A stretch of DNA of 64,000 bases from Erythrocercus mccallii (GCA_013397435.1 VZRG01001676.1:33861-97860), one strand, 5' to 3'. Counted from the first letter of the stretch, positions 47,722-61,059 are shown. Notes: generated from the letters alone by a model not told the origin. Translations and numbers: made by a program.

Positions 47722-48169
47722 GCCCAGGGAGGAGGAGCTGGCCCTGGTGCCCTGGGCACCCTGAGCCACTCTGGGTGCAGCCACTCAAGTGGGAGGAGGG
47801 CACCTGTGCCCAAGGGCCAGGCAGGGACTGGGAACAGCAGAGAGCAGGGCTGGAACTTCAGCAGTCAGAAATCAGGAGCTGCTCCAGGTACAGGAAATGC
47901 TGGAATATCCCTAGGACAGCACAGAGCTGACACAGCTCATCCCACAGGGGAAAACAGGCAGGAATTTGGGTGTTTCTCCATGTTCAGTGAATAGCCAGTG
48001 ATGCACAGAGGGCAAGGCAGCAGCAGGAGAATGAAAGAACCCCCCAAAGACATGCTGGGAGCTGGGAAGTGACTCCAGTGTGAGGGAAAAGCCTTGGCTT
48101 GAGCCTTTCCTTCCAGAGGGGCAGGGAGCTGCCTCCAGGCAGCACATCCCAGCTTCTGCCTCACTGCTG
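47722..48169 (+). repeat. 448-bp duplicated segment, copy A
   Basis: Same length and orientation as copy B at 52095-52542, with 9 mismatches and no indels by direct reading (98% identity). Its first 16 bases, GCCCAGGGAGGAGGAG, are CR1 sequence in copy B's context, but the bases just before 47722 here are not CR1. No open frame, LTR termini or terminal inverted repeat is evident, and I do not recognise the sequence. Confidence 0.9.
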
Positions 48170-50127
48170 CACCAAAGCTGAGCCTTTGGACTGCAAACGG
48201 CAATTTCCATATGGTCAAGAACCACAGGTCACAGACTGTGCCTGGAAGAGCTGGGAAGGGGAGCATGGACAGGGCCTGGAGCCGGGCTGGGATTGGGGTT
48301 TATCCAGGAATCTCCAGACCCTTCTGCCTTGGTTGTTGCCAGCCCAGGGATGGGCTCAGCTCTCCGCTCTCCCCACTGGAGAGCTTCCCATGCAATCTAA
48401 AATGACCTGCTTAAAAAAACATAAGTGAACAATTCCTTTAAATCTGAAATCACCAAATCCAAACTGCTTCAGCTGATCCCAAACTGCTTCTTGACCCAGA
48501 CTAGAAGGGATTGTTTTGGGAGAGGAAAAGACCTGTCAACTTCAGCATATTTTGACTCAAATTTTCTTTTTGTCCTCCCTATAGCTGCCTTTGTCATCCA
48601 CACTGAGCTGAAAGTTCACTCATTTTTACTTTCACGGGCATTTTTACTTCTATTTTCCCTGTTCACCAAGCCATGCTTATCTGACCTCCTGGATCTGTAA
48701 TAATCATTTCTTATTCCTTTTCCTGTACCTGGGCTGATCCTCTAAGCCTTGCTGGAAGGATTTGGACAAAAATACTATCTTTGACATCCTAGGATTCTTT
48801 TACAGAATATTCCATTCCAGCTGCTATTTTTCGCCTTCATATCCTGCTCCCAAAATATGCAGGGTGGCAGTTCTGGGGTCAATTTGACTTAAACAATTAC
48901 AATTTAACTGCAACTTAAACAATTCAACTTATTAGCACAAACACAGAGCCACAGGACATTAGGGAAGGAGTGCGCTGAGTACCTAAAAGCTCTTGGAAAT
49001 TTAGAACTCATCTAATTATATGTTACCCAACAAGGGCTTCACACACTGCTCACTGTCTTTAGAAAAAGCAACTGGCAACGTCAGAAAAATTATAAATTGA
49101 CAATTCTGAGTGATTGACCTCCTGTTCCTATTGTGCGTTTGCCATGGAATGGAAGAAAAACAGGAAAAAGTCTTGCCAAGGTATGGGGAAGAAAAAACAA
49201 CAACAAAAATGAACAAGATTTTGTTGGCAGAACTTGCAAATTATTCCTGCTCCCTTTCACCCAACTTCCGTCACATAATTGCCATGTGCTGCAGCAAATT
49301 CCCTGGAAATGCTTCTGCTGTGAAGGTGGAAACAGCAGTTTGTGCAGAGCAAGAGGCTCCTGCCCTCAGAGCCCCTGCCAGGAATGAAGCACGAGCAAAA
49401 GAACCAAAGAGAAATAGGGTTTAGGTCCAAGCCCGGCAGGTCTGGCTGTAAGCCATGCTCCAGCAGGTGTTTGTGAGGATGGCCAGGCTGGAGTGCCAGG
49501 GAAATCAGCCTGGAATGGCAAAGAGCTGCTCTCACTCTGAGCTGCAGCCTCTGAGAGCAGGGGAGGTGCAAACCAGGCTTTGGGCTCTGAGATGCCGCGC
49601 TCCAGCAGGGCTTCAGCAGCAGTTTGAGGGCACAGATGTGCTCAGCCAGCCAAGGAGGCCTTTTCCATCCCAGTTCCACATCCTGCCCCTGACTGCAGCC
49701 CCAGCTCCTGGAGATTCCAGCAGGGAAGCCAAACTCACCCCAACCCACACTAGAGCTCCTCACGGTGGCACTGACCCTGCAGGAGGGATTCCAGGCTGGA
49801 ATGTCGGGTCAGGGAGGGACAGAGGGGGATCTGCTCCCTGCTGGCAATGACCAAAGCAGGGCCCAAGGGTGGCCCCAGTGCAGGGAGAGCCCTCCCCAAG
49901 GAGTCCGGCAGGCTCTGAGCTCTGTGAGCAGAGCTGAGTGCTGGTGACAAGGGAAAAAGGGAGAAATTCGACCCAAGCTCCGCCCAAAAATCTCGGTCAG
50001 GAGCAGATGAAAACAAAGCTGCCGTGAGGGGAGACACGGCGGGAGCAAAGGGACCCGCAGGAGGCTGGGCTTAAATGGGCTCCAGGGGCAGGGTGTGGGT
50101 GGGACCAGGTGAGGACTAACAGGGCCT
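48170..50127. other. Intron, no gene recognised
   Basis: AT-rich at 48700-49250 and otherwise unremarkable. Confidence 0.6.
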
Positions 50128-50715
50128 CACAGAATCATGGAATATCCCAAGTGGGAGGGACCCACAGGGATCAGTCCAGGCCCTGCCCCTGCACAGACAC
50201 CCCAACAATCCCACCCTGGGCAGCCCTGGGAGCTCCTGGAGCTCTGGCAGCCTTGGAGCCGTGCCCATTCCCTGGGGAGCCTGGGCAGTGCCAGCACCCT
50301 CTGGGGGAAGAACCTTTCCCTGAAATCCAGCCTGATCCTGCTCTGGCACAGCTCCAGCTCTTCCCTGTCACACAGAGCAGAGATCAGTGCCTGCCCCTCC
50401 TCTTCCCATCATGAGGAAGTTGGAACTGGGATGGGTCTCCCCTCAGTCTCCTTTACTCTAGCTGAACATTCCAAGGGCCCTCAGCTGCTCCTCTTCCCCT
50501 CAAGGCCCTTCCCCTTCTTCACGGCCTCCTTTGGATGCTTCCTAATGGATTCATGGCTTTCCCAATGGATTCATGCCTTTCCAACATCGTGGTGCCCCAA
50601 ACTTCACCCAATATTTGAGATGAGGCTGGCCCAGCCCAGCCCAGAGTAGGACAATCCCTCCTTGGTGGCACTAGGCCTGGTGGCCCCAGGACAGGGTCAC
50701 TGCCCCCAGGGCTCC
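50128..50715 (-). mobile_element. CR1 LINE of a second subfamily
   Basis: Reverse-oriented CR1 distinguished by CACAGAATCATGGAATATCC, CTCTGGCAGCCTTGGAGCCG, AGCAGAGATCAGTGCCTGCC and AAACTTCACCCAATATTTGA. It differs from the copies carrying the CCATGGCAGGG block, so at least two CR1 subfamilies are present. Confidence 0.85.
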
Positions 50716-50847
50716 GACAGCACCAAGGCTTGATCCCAGCCTTTGGAAACACAGGAAGCATTGGGATCCAGATGCTGATTACCTAAAACCTTGCCACCTG
50801 TCCTGGGATCTCAGAGTGCTCCTCTGAAAGTGGCCCTGTGGTACAGA

Positions 50848-50951
50848 ACCACATTTATGGAATCTCTGAGGTTGGACAGAACTGCGAGCCCATCAGGTCT
50901 GACCTGTGCCCAACACCCACCCTGAGCCCAGCCCAAAGCACCAAGTGCCCG
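50848..50951 (-). mobile_element. Short CR1 tail of another subfamily
   Basis: TGGAATCTCTGAGGTTGGAC, then CCATCAGGTCTGACCTGTGC, then AGCACCAAGTGCC. This matches the reverse complement of a CR1 3' end and lies about 130 bp from the preceding copy. Confidence 0.6.
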
Positions 50952-51764
50952 GTGATTTAAATGATGCAGCACAAAGCACTTGGTGCTCCTGTGGAAATCA
51001 GGAACTGGCTTTCCTGGCTCAGGAAAGCAAATGTAAGGATTTGTAAGAAAAACGGATGCAGTCTCTTCACCTCAGTGTGTGCTCTGTGCCATTGACTGAA
51101 GTCACTGCACTTGAATTTACATGTTTTTCTAAAACAAGACTTGGCTGGCAGCTCTTGAGATCTCTAAAATAACTTATTCTATGCTGCTGTTGTTTTTCAG
51201 CAGCACTTTGAGCTATTACTTATCAAAAGGGGCTTCATTTCCCCAAATTAAATAAATACTCCATAAAGCATGAGATGTATAAATAAGTCAAACGTGCTTT
51301 CAAACGTTCTGGGGTTTTGGTAAATAAAATCTATTCTGTATTTAAAATCTGCAGCTTTACCTCATGCAATATCACTGTGCAAAAGTTTTAATTTGATTAT
51401 ACATCTTATTAACTGTGCTCTTGTGTGTCGTCCCCCTTTCTCTCCTGTTCTACTTATTTACTTTGAAATAAAAGCCAATCATCCCTCATACAGCACTGCA
51501 ATTTTCATCAGAATTCTTCTGCAAGCTGCTAGCAAAACATGTTTAAGACTGACCCCGACAACCATTCTCATTTTCCTTCAAACATTTCAATTATTACTTA
51601 ATTTAAGCTGGCTTGAATAGTCCTGCCACCTCTAATTTGACCACTGTCACAGCAATGCAGGAGTGACTTCAAAATGAAAGGGGTTTGAAATTGCCATCAA
51701 TGAACAAGTGGTGGTGGTTAATTATGACTTTATTCAATATTGGTGGGGCCAAAATTCAGATCCT
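50952..51764. other. AT-rich intronic block
   Basis: A repeat-free AT-rich stretch between CR1 copies. Confidence 0.55.
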
Positions 51765-52110
51765 GGGGTCAGTCCTGGGCCCCTCACTCCAGGAAAGTCC
51801 TTGAGGGGCGGGGGCATGTCCAGGGAAGGGAACAGAGCTGGGAAGGGGCTGGAGCCCCAGAAGCAGCTGAGGGAGCTGGGAAAGGGGCTCAGCCTGGGGA
51901 AAAGGAGGCTCAGGGGGGACCTTGTGGCTCTGCACAACTCCCTGACAGGAGGGGACAGCCGGGGGGGTTGGGCTCCGCTCCCAGGGAACAGGGACAGAAG
52001 GAGAGGGAATGGCCTCAGGCTGGGCTAGAGGAGGCTCAGCGTGGATTTTGGGGAATTTTTTTTCCTGGAAATGTGGTGCAGCCCTGGCACAGCTGCCCAG
52101 GGAGGAGGAG
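51765..52110 (+). mobile_element. CR1 LINE, part 1 (interrupted copy)
   Basis: Plus-strand CR1 from TCAGTCCTGGGCCCCTCACT through the CAGCTGAGGGAGCTGGGAAA, GACCTTGTGGCTCTGCACAA and GAATGGCCTCAGGCTGGGCT blocks to GCCCAGGGAGGAGGAG. The element is then broken by a non-CR1 segment and resumes at about 52543. Confidence 0.85.
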
Positions 52111-52542
52111 CTGGCCCTGGTGCCCTGGGCACCCTGAGCCACTCTGGGTGCAGCCACTCAAGTGGGGGGAGGGCACCTGCGCCCAAGGGCCAGGAAGGGA
52201 CTGGGAACAGCAGAGAGCAGGGCTGGAACTTCAGCAGTCAGAAATCAGGAGCTGCTCCGGGTATAGGAAATGCTGGAATATCCCTAGGACAGCACAGAGC
52301 TGACACAGCTCATCCCACAGGGGAAAACAGGCAGGAATTTGGGGGTTTCTCCATGTTCAGTGAATAGCCAGTGATGCACAGAGGGCAAGGCAGCAGCAGG
52401 AAAACGAAAGAACCCCCCAAAGACATGCTGGGAGCTGGGAAGTGACTCCATTGTGAGGGAAAAGCCTTGGCTTGAGCCTTTCCTTCCAGAGGGGCAGGGA
52501 GCTGCCTCCAGGCAGCACATCCCAGCTTCTGCCTCACTGCTG
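52095..52542 (+). repeat. 448-bp duplicated segment, copy B, inside a CR1
   Basis: Partner of copy A, offset 4373 bp. The segment splits a CR1 element. The 5-bp word GCTGG occurs at 52110-52114 and 52539-52543, flanking a 424-bp interior that CR1 lacks, as a target-site duplication would. A small interspersed element or a templated insertion would fit. Confidence 0.88.
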
Positions 52543-52632
52543 GATCCCCAGCCCTGCGGGTTTAACAGATGTGGGGATGTGGCACTTGGGGACATGGGGC
52601 AGTGCTGGCCTTGGCAGTGCTGGGGAACAAGA
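52543..52632 (+). mobile_element. CR1 LINE, part 2 (interrupted copy)
   Basis: GATCCCCAGCCCTGCGGGTT and TGTGGGGATGTGGCACTTGG continue the CR1 sequence that stopped at 52110. The 3' terminus is missing. Confidence 0.7.
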
Positions 52633-52754
52633 AAGAACTGTTGAATATAAAAACATCAACTCTAGAAGCAGAAAACAAACTGAATGGCTCTGAGATGGCC
52701 AGGAGCAATCCAAGGTGTTGGAATTGCTCCTGTGATTACAAATATAGATACACC

Positions 52755-52809
52755 ATGTATATATATGTACACACCTAACTATATATGTATATACATATAT
52801 GTATGTATT
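52755..52809. repeat. TA/TG-rich microsatellite
   Basis: An imperfect alternation of TATATATG, TATATATGTATATACA and similar words. Confidence 0.8.
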
Positions 52810-55377
52810 GTGGGAAATACGTACCTTTTATATCAATTATAAAAAGGTTGGAATGTACAAACACACAATATACTGATTGTTATATAATTAACAATTATAT
52901 AACACATTAAAAATTGAGAAGCTCCTTGAATAGTAATAAAACAGGAGAAGTTAAAAGATTAAAATAACTGCTTTAAACTCTCTGTTGCAAACCTGGAATA
53001 ATCACAGACTGCCAGACCAACCAGAGGTAAAAGGACAAATTGTCGTGCAGCAACACAGCAGAGCAGGAGAGTTAAAGACACTGCTCAAAGTGTATCCAGG
53101 GAGGAAAGAGATCCCTGGGTGTGACAAATTGCATGGACAGGAGCAGTGGGGTCGGCCACAAAGGCTTGCTGAAGAGGTGACACCAAACCTAGTCAGAAGC
53201 ACGAGGGTAGGAATTCTGGCAGGGGGGTGTGGCTGAGGGGTGAGCACCCAGCACAGCCCAGGAGAGACTGAAAGGAGGCTGAAAGGGCGAGGGAATTCCT
53301 TTTTGTTCTGGAGGAAATGGGAAAAGGAGGCAGAAGCAAAAATGAACAGTCAGTTTTCATAATGGAAACAACTTCCCACTGCAGCCCCAGAGAGCCCTGT
53401 AAAATAGACCCACTCAGTTAGTGGGGAATTGCCTGGGGACTGGAGGTGTGTGAGTACAATGACAATTTCATTAATGGCACAGAGTCAACCATGATGAACA
53501 AACCCTGAACTGGTGCAACAGCTGCACAAAAAATCGTACAAAATCCAGCGTCTGAGGTCTAAAGAGCCGAATTTCAGTGCCAAATCCTGCTCAGGAGAAA
53601 AGACCCCATAGTCTCTCTACCAAATTCTGAGCTCTGGACTCAGCATTGCTGGCCAGGAAGGAGTCACTGGGGCGGGGGGGTAGGGTCGTGGAGGCTGCTT
53701 TGGAAAGAGCCAGGGGAAAATCCAATCTGAGAGACTTCTGTCAGAGAAACAGAACAAACTGGAACTGTGCTGTTGTCTGGCTCTGTTGTGCACCTGCAGG
53801 ATGAATAAATCCCTGCTCGGAGCACTCGGGAAGGGACATAACACAACAAGGAAGGGTGACAGGAGGGAAAGGAGCTTGGACAGAGAGTGAACTCTGCCCA
53901 GAAATAGATTGACACGTCAGGGCCCCTCAGTCTGGCAAAGAGATGCTTGAAAGGGATGTAGGAGACACCTATTAAACCAGAGTTTTATCACATCCTCAAC
54001 ATCAGGGAGCAAAGGCAATAGAGAACAAACACTTGCTGTTTTTCACAGCACCAGACCCAAGAAGTACCTGACGAAATTGCCAAGAGATTGTTTCAAAAAA
54101 AGAAAAAGGCAGAGGAAGTGTTTTTGCAAATAGTACCCAATTATGTTGTTGAATTTTTCCTGGAAGACCTCAAGTGCTCAAAAGAGGAATAAAACAATGC
54201 ATTGAGAGTGACAGACAGCCTTCAGCTCAGGAAGTTTTCAGCAGGGGTTGAGAGGAGCTGGGAAGTTGGAGGAGGAATGGGCTGCACTTGCCCTTCTCCA
54301 GATGAGGGGAATTTGTCCTCACTAGAGAAAGAGTCCCAAGGATGGAGCTACAATAACAGTGCCCTGAGTCTCTGTGGCTTTGTTCCTACTGCCAGAGAAG
54401 CAAATATTTCCTCCTGGAGCTGCTGGACACTGAGAGCTGCAAGACATGTTCCAGGAATTTTATGTGGATCACAGTTTGGACATAAAGTGTTACACTAATG
54501 GTCAAGAAAAAGCCCAGTGAATCATCACGGGTGACCCTGCACAGAGCAGGTTCTCTTCATAATTCACATTTTAAACTCAGCTAATCTGTTCTTTCAAACC
54601 CTTTAGGGTGAATCTCAGGCATGGCATCACCAAAAATAAATAGCTTTAAGGGACCTTCAGACTTGCCTTGGGTAGTGGCCTGAGGGGTGGCAGGGAGGGA
54701 GGAGGGAAGGCATCCTGGCAGCCTCTGCTTTCTCCAGGTCCCACAGGGAGTGCTGGGCTCTGACTGTCACACTCTGGCCTGTTGTGCTGTACAAACACCC
54801 ATGCAATGATGCTCTCCACCCAGCCCTGCCTGGGGCTGGGGCTCAGCACCAGGGAGTGCCAGGGCTGTACTCCCCTCACAGCTCTCTTCCTCACCCTGCT
54901 ACTTATTTTTATAAACAAACCTGGGTGTTTTCTCCCCAGAGACACGTGAGAACACACAAAGTGGGTGCCCACAGGGGACAGTCCTTAGGACAAGGACAGG
55001 GCCATGAGTAACCTCATATTTCCTAACAACCACACTGCAAAGCTTCTCTGGAAACTCTGAGAAAGCCCCGGGAACCTCCCCAGCCTCCCCCTCTCCTTCC
55101 CTTCCTGCATCTTCTGCCTGCAGCTCCCATGTCACCACTTCCCTCTCCTCAAAAGACAGACTGTCAGTCCAAAGCAATCCCCTCTGGCCTTTGGGGATCC
55201 AGGCTTGCAAAGGAGCTGAGCCAGAGGAGCAGCACAACTGTGCCTTGGTCCCAGTGCCTGGACCAAGATCCCCCTGTGTCCCCAGGCACTCCTGTCCCAC
55301 CTGTCCATGGACACAGCAGCTCCTCTCATCCAGCCTGCACCTCTGGACAATCATCATGAGATTGCCAGGGCTTCTCA
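52810..55377. other. Intron, no gene recognised
   Basis: AT-rich to 52980, then mixed. Short frames have no support. Confidence 0.6.
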
Positions 55378-55465
55378 TGGGATCCCAGACCGGTTTAGGT
55401 TGGAGAAGCCCATCTCATTCCACCCGCTGCCCGGGCAGGGACACCTTCACTACCCCCATCAGTGG
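55378..55465 (-). mobile_element. Degraded CR1 LINE tail
   Basis: GGGATCCCAGACCGGTTTAG, then CCCATCTCATTCCACCCGCT, then GGGCAGGGACACC. This is recognisable as the reverse complement of a CR1 3' end, with several mutations. Confidence 0.55.
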
Positions 55466-56469
55466 CTTTGACACCTGGCACCTGAGCGTGGAGCAGCCTG
55501 GGGAACCCAGCTCTGACCCAGAGCAAGCTCTGCTGGGTTTTTGGGCTGGCACGGGGCCAAAACAGGGATCAGTGTTCCCAAAGGGATCAGCAGGGCTGTC
55601 TAAGGTTTCCTGATGCCTCTGGCTGCTCCCAGCCTCTCTGGAGCTGCAGTGCTTTCCTCAAGCATTAAATGAGACCCCAGCTGGAGCCCCCTTGCCTTTT
55701 GTGTCAGAACAGGAATAAGCCCTTATCACGTCATCGTCCCCCCTCTCATACGGTTCAGCTCCTCTGGAGAGAGCAGGGACAGCATTTTCCATAGATCCAT
55801 CTCCTTCCTGTATCCCAGAAAAAGCCCCTTTTACAGCTTCCATTCCAGGATTTTATCAAATATCCCAAAGAGAGCACTGTTTCTGCAGTCAGGTCACAGG
55901 ACAGAATTTGCACTTTCAATCCATGGTACAACCTAATGGAGAAAAGACTCCATCCACTCTTCCAGCCTGTTTTTATGGATTATCCAAACTGCCTGGATCT
56001 CCTTTCCCACTGAGTATTCACCAGGAACTTGGAGCAGCTGCGGACTCGGTGGGGTGGGTGCAGTGGGGCTCCTGCTGTGCCAGGGTGCGGCTGAACGAGG
56101 TCCTGCCCCATCAGGCTTTTCTCTGGGTTTTTCTTGGAGGCCAGGATGGGTTGGGATTAATCCCACTGGTGTTATTTGCATTAAACAGCTCTGGGATCGG
56201 CACCTTTTGTTCCAGAAAATGGGATTTTGCATGTAAACTCATGGAGAGGAATTTATCAAACCAACACAGCTCTGCCTGGACTGAGGTGCCAAAGGATGGT
56301 GCCACCCAACAGAAGCTGCTTGGCACTGGCACAGCTCCACGTGACAGCAATTAACACGACACATGTGACAGTCACACATCATAACACCCCAATGTCCATC
56401 ACCAGAACAGAGGAACTTTGCCCTTCCCAGGAGCCACCATCGATCCATGCCCATGCTGACACTTTGCCT
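55466..56469. other. Intron, no gene recognised
   Basis: No repeat or exon recognised. Confidence 0.6.
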
Positions 56470-57065
56470 GAGGGTCAGGGAGAGATCCTGCCCCTCAGTC
56501 CAGCTCTGAGGGCACCTCTGGAGTGATTCTATCTCTCTGCCCAGCCCTGGGGGCACCTCTGGGGTGCTGTGCCCAGCTCTGGATCCTCAGCACAGCAGGG
56601 ACAGGAGCTCCTGGAGCAGGGCCAGTGAAGGCTGTGAGGATGAGGAGGCACTGGAGCACCTCCATGCCCAGGAAAGGCTGAGGGAGCTGGGGCTGTTCAG
56701 CCTGGAGAGGAGCCCCAGCTGAGAGGGGCCCTCAGCCCTGGGTGTCCCTGTGTGCAGGGAGGGCTCTGAGCAGGGCCCAGGCTCTGCTCCAGGGCCCAGC
56801 AGTGGCACCAGAGCCACGGGCAGGGACTGAGCCCAGCAATTCCCCCTGCACAGGAGGCACAACTTCTGCCCTGGGCAGTGCCCAGCCCTCAAGAGGCTGC
56901 CCAGGGAGGGGCTGCAGTCTCCTCAGTGGGGATATTCCAGAGCCCTCTGGGCACAGTCCTGTGCCCTGTGCTCTGGGATGGCCCTGCCTGAGCAGGGAGG
57001 TGGCACCAGGGACCCTCTGTGCTCCCTGCAGGCCTGGCCCAGCCTGGGGTTCTGGGATTCTCTGA
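56470..57065 (+). mobile_element. CR1 LINE, 3' part of about 595 bp
   Basis: Plus-strand CR1 of the same broad type as the 50 kb copy: GTGCTGTGCCCAGCTCTGG, GGAAAGGCTGAGGGAGCTGG, CTGTTCAGCCTGGAGAGGAG, and a tail GGGTTCTGGGATTCTCTGAC. The 5' boundary is uncertain because two similar stretches follow each other around 56500-56580. Confidence 0.8.
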
Positions 57066-60000
57066 CACTCTCCTGCTGTCTCCTCCTGCACAGCCCCAGG
57101 CCTGGAGCCAGCTGAGGTGTCAGGGGGGTTGCAGATCATTACAAGCCACAGACATCCCCGGGGCAGCCAGGCCAGGTGACTCCTCTGCAACAGCAGCAGC
57201 TCCATGGCAGCTCCTTGTTCTTAAGAACCAGCAGCTTTCTTGTGCTTAACCCCTGGGAGACCTTTACTCTTCCAAAGTTAATCCCTTCCCAGCTCCATAG
57301 GCTGCTTTGCCACAGTGGATTTATGAGGCAGCAAAAATAAAACCACACTCTGAATAGATTCCTGTTTCATTTGCAGCTCTGGGTGTGCCAGCCCCTTCCT
57401 GCCTTTGCTCCTGCAGTGGAGCCTCCAGGAGAAACCTTTCCAAAATCAGCAGAGGCCTCCTGCCAACTCTGTGAAGTATCAGCAGCTCCTAAGGGTTTAT
57501 TAATCCCCTTTGAAACAGTGCCTGAGGCTCCCAGAGCACTTGGGCTCAAACTGGAGTCCAGGCTTTGGCTGGAGCCAGAAGTGACCCAGAGCCAGTCAGT
57601 TCTGAGCACAAGAGGATTTGAAGTGTGAAACCTGCATCAAACTGGGCAACATCTGTACATGACTTTCTTGAAAATCTGCTCTCAAGGATCTCCAGGGCTC
57701 CTGACACAATTTGGTTTAACTCTATTTAAATACCAGCCTCCAGAAGACATCGATTTCTGGCAGTCTCTGGGTGACCATGGAACACAAGGTTTGCATTGTC
57801 TGGGCAGCCTCCCATCTCCTTCCATTCGAGTGCGGGCATAAAATAACGCACTGAGAGCGGCTTCTGCTCAAAAGGCTAAAACATGTCCCAAAGGAGGGGA
57901 AAAAAAGGGTAAAAACATCAAAGAAGACAAGAACACAGCATGAGGTGGATGAACCTGCTCTTATAGGTCACCCGAGCCCAGCCAAGCCACCTAGATGACC
58001 ACAACAGACGACCATGATCAGGATGATCCATCCCTGCAGGTCCATGTCTGGATCCTGCCATCCCCTAGCCATGACTCTGCCACCCTCCAGCCCAACACAC
58101 TGTGCTGGTGTCTGTGCCTCAAGCATTTCCCTCAATAACCGTGCAATTTCATTCATAGGCTGCGTTTTTACCATTTCAGGCTTCTGTAGACTGCTTTTAA
58201 TTTATCAGACTAATTCCAACTGCAATACCCTGGCAGAGATGGAGAATGGGCTTGACAAACATCCCTTGCTCTAAATAGAAGAATCTATTAGATTCTAGCA
58301 GCTCGAAGTAGTAAATTTAGGTTTTATCTCCGTCAGATCCATATTGGTCCCTTCCTGCTCCAGACACCCTGCTGGGTTCCTTTTGTTTAAAGGTGACTGG
58401 CAAAGGGAAAGCAGAAATGAGAGCTCTACCTTGTGTGCCTGGGCTCTCTCCACTCTAGAGAATCAAGGAAGTAGGAAAGGAAATTTATTGCCTACAATAA
58501 AAATAGAATTGTTTTTCTGCCTTTTCCTCAGAAATTCAGCTGTAGTTTGGAGCAGGAAAATCTCGGCGGGTTGGAGATGGACAGGCAGGGCAAGATGGAG
58601 CAAATGGCCAGGTGGGACCTTTAAACCCAGCCCTTTGTGCCCACCTGGGGATGGTCCCCGGTGGTGCTCTCAAGGAGCGTGGGGAGGGAAAGGGCTCTGG
58701 AGCTGCTCGGAACCTGTCCCATAGAGCATTCCTGGGGAATGCCAGGGACTCTGCCACACTTGCTCAAGGCCTGCTGCTCCATCAGGGTTCACGTTCACCC
58801 TTCCCATGTGCACCAGCCTCAGCGGCCACCTGCAACATCTGCCGGGATGGGAAGGGACAAGCTTGGCACCACTCACCATTCCTGGGTGAGGAAGAAGGGG
58901 GAAAGTGCCAAAGAGGCCTTTTCATCCCCACAAAGGGAGTTCAACTCAGTTATCTCCCTTTAGAAAAGAAACCCTAGTGCAAGTCACCTTTAATGTGAGT
59001 GACAGATTCCAGGTGAGCAATTCCCTGCCCCTGCCTGCCAATCCTTCCAATGCCTGGGTTCAGGAGTGACTGAAACCCAGCACTCTGAGCTTAATTACAG
59101 AGCACAAAACACCAGATCACACTAATTGCTGATCTCAGAAACATCCCCTCACCCCCCCTTCTTAATCTCAGTATTCCCAGAACGAAATGGAAAAGTCAAA
59201 CCTGAGCACCCAGCCCTTCCCCTCGCAGCGCTGCTCCTTCACTGCCCAGGCATGCAGCAGGACACAGATCCAGACTCGGGCAGCACAGGAGGCTCAGGAG
59301 GGAGGTGGGGGCTGTCACAGAAGCTCCATCCTCCCACTGGGATCAGCTCCCATCCACTCTCCCTGGATCCCAGGCTCTGCTGTGTCTCCAGGCTGCTCTT
59401 GGGAGCGCTGGAGATACGAAGGGCTGGGCCTGGTTTTGATCCGTCCGTGCCAGGACACATTCCCTGAGAGTCAGCAAAACTTTTCAGCCCTTCATTTCAT
59501 TCTATTATTTCTGCTGATGGCACTATAAATAATTACTCCACACCCTCCGTGTGCTTGAGCTGCTTTGCTGAAAAAAGATGCACATTTTGTTCATCTTTCA
59601 ACACGCTGCTTGTATTTTTTGGTGGTTTGCAAATCCTGCTCTGCGTTCTCCAGCTCTGCAGGATGGAGGGAACAGGTTCCAGGGGCCTCACCCGAGAAGA
59701 GATTGCCTGCAGCCCTGCTCAGACCATGGGAACAGGGCTTTTTAACTTTCAGGCACTTTCAGATTTCCTTGCCAGGCCATTTTCTTCCCTCGGAGCTGGG
59801 AACAATGGAGCCATTATCCCACCTCTTGATCACAGGGGACAAGCTCCTTCCTAACATCAGCAAAGTCACAGATGGCTAAAGCACTACCAAGGGCTGGGAA
59901 GTGCTGAGGAAAGCAGGGCAAACCAATAACCCCAGAGCCCTGGGGTGCCCAGCGTCCCTCTGCCTGCACAGCCCCGTACTTGGTGAGCTCCGCACAGAGC

Positions 60001-61059
60001 CGTGCCGTGGATTTCCCTCTGCCCTGGCACCTCTGCTTTTCCTTGCAGGCTCTGTGCCTCCTCCTCTCCAAGTTTCACTCCTTCACTGCTCAAGGCAGAG
60101 TGTTTTGCTGCCCACAAACCAACTGATCCTTGCAGGTGCTGCTGCTCAGATGCTCATTCTCTGACCCACGGCTCTGCTCTCCCTGCTCACTTCCAAGTTC
60201 CCTGTCCTGTCTCCTTTGCTTATGGCCAACACCATTGGTAAGCAGAAAAAACCCCCATTTTCCTGACCCTGCTGTGCAGCCTCACAGTCCTGTGGGCTTT
60301 GGGCCGTGCTGAGTTCACAGGATTCCCTCCCCAAGCCCTCTGCCCTGGGAGATGAAGGTGAGGCAGAGTTTTTCCTGGTGGATTAAGAAAAGCAGGATTT
60401 CTTTGCTGCACTAACACCTCAACGTGCAGAACATAAACAGCTCCTCTCTGATTTCCTGAGAGGTGGCCACCATCGAGCACTTCTCAAGGAGATTAGTGGC
60501 TGCTTTTCCAATCCTATTTCAAGCCTCGAGGAGGCTGCTATTTGTCAAAAGTGTTATTAACCTCCAATAGGCACCAGGATAAATGTTTGCTGGCACAGCC
60601 TCTTTTCCCTCTGGGATCCATGAAGGAAAGAGGCTCCCAGGGACCCTGGCTACCTGGGACCCGGCTGCAAAGACTCAAACGGGCTCTCATTAAGGTCAGG
60701 GCACCTTAAAGATGTACCCACCTGAGACGGGGATGAAGGAATGACAATCCATAATTTAAGGGAAAAGCCACGTTCCCAGGAAATATAAACAGAGAGTCAC
60801 TCGGTTGAGGAGGAGAGGGGGAGAGGAAAATCACTGGCTGAGCGGGGCAGTTCACAGTTAAATGTTCTCTGGGCACAGGGCTCCTGCTGAAGGGCGATTT
60901 ATCAGCCCAGCTAAGGCTGGGGTGGGTGACAGAGCTGGGGAGAGGAGACTCCAGCGTGCAAACGCTGTCGTTCCCAATAACCCGGGATTCGCTCCGCGAG
61001 GCTCTCCAGAACTGCTCTGCATTGCGAGTGCAATGCGCATGGAAGGATGTGGCAAAACT
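57066..61059. other. Intron downstream of the distal promoter
   Basis: About 4 kb without any recognised repeat or exon, unusual in this CR1-dense half of the window. Confidence 0.6.
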
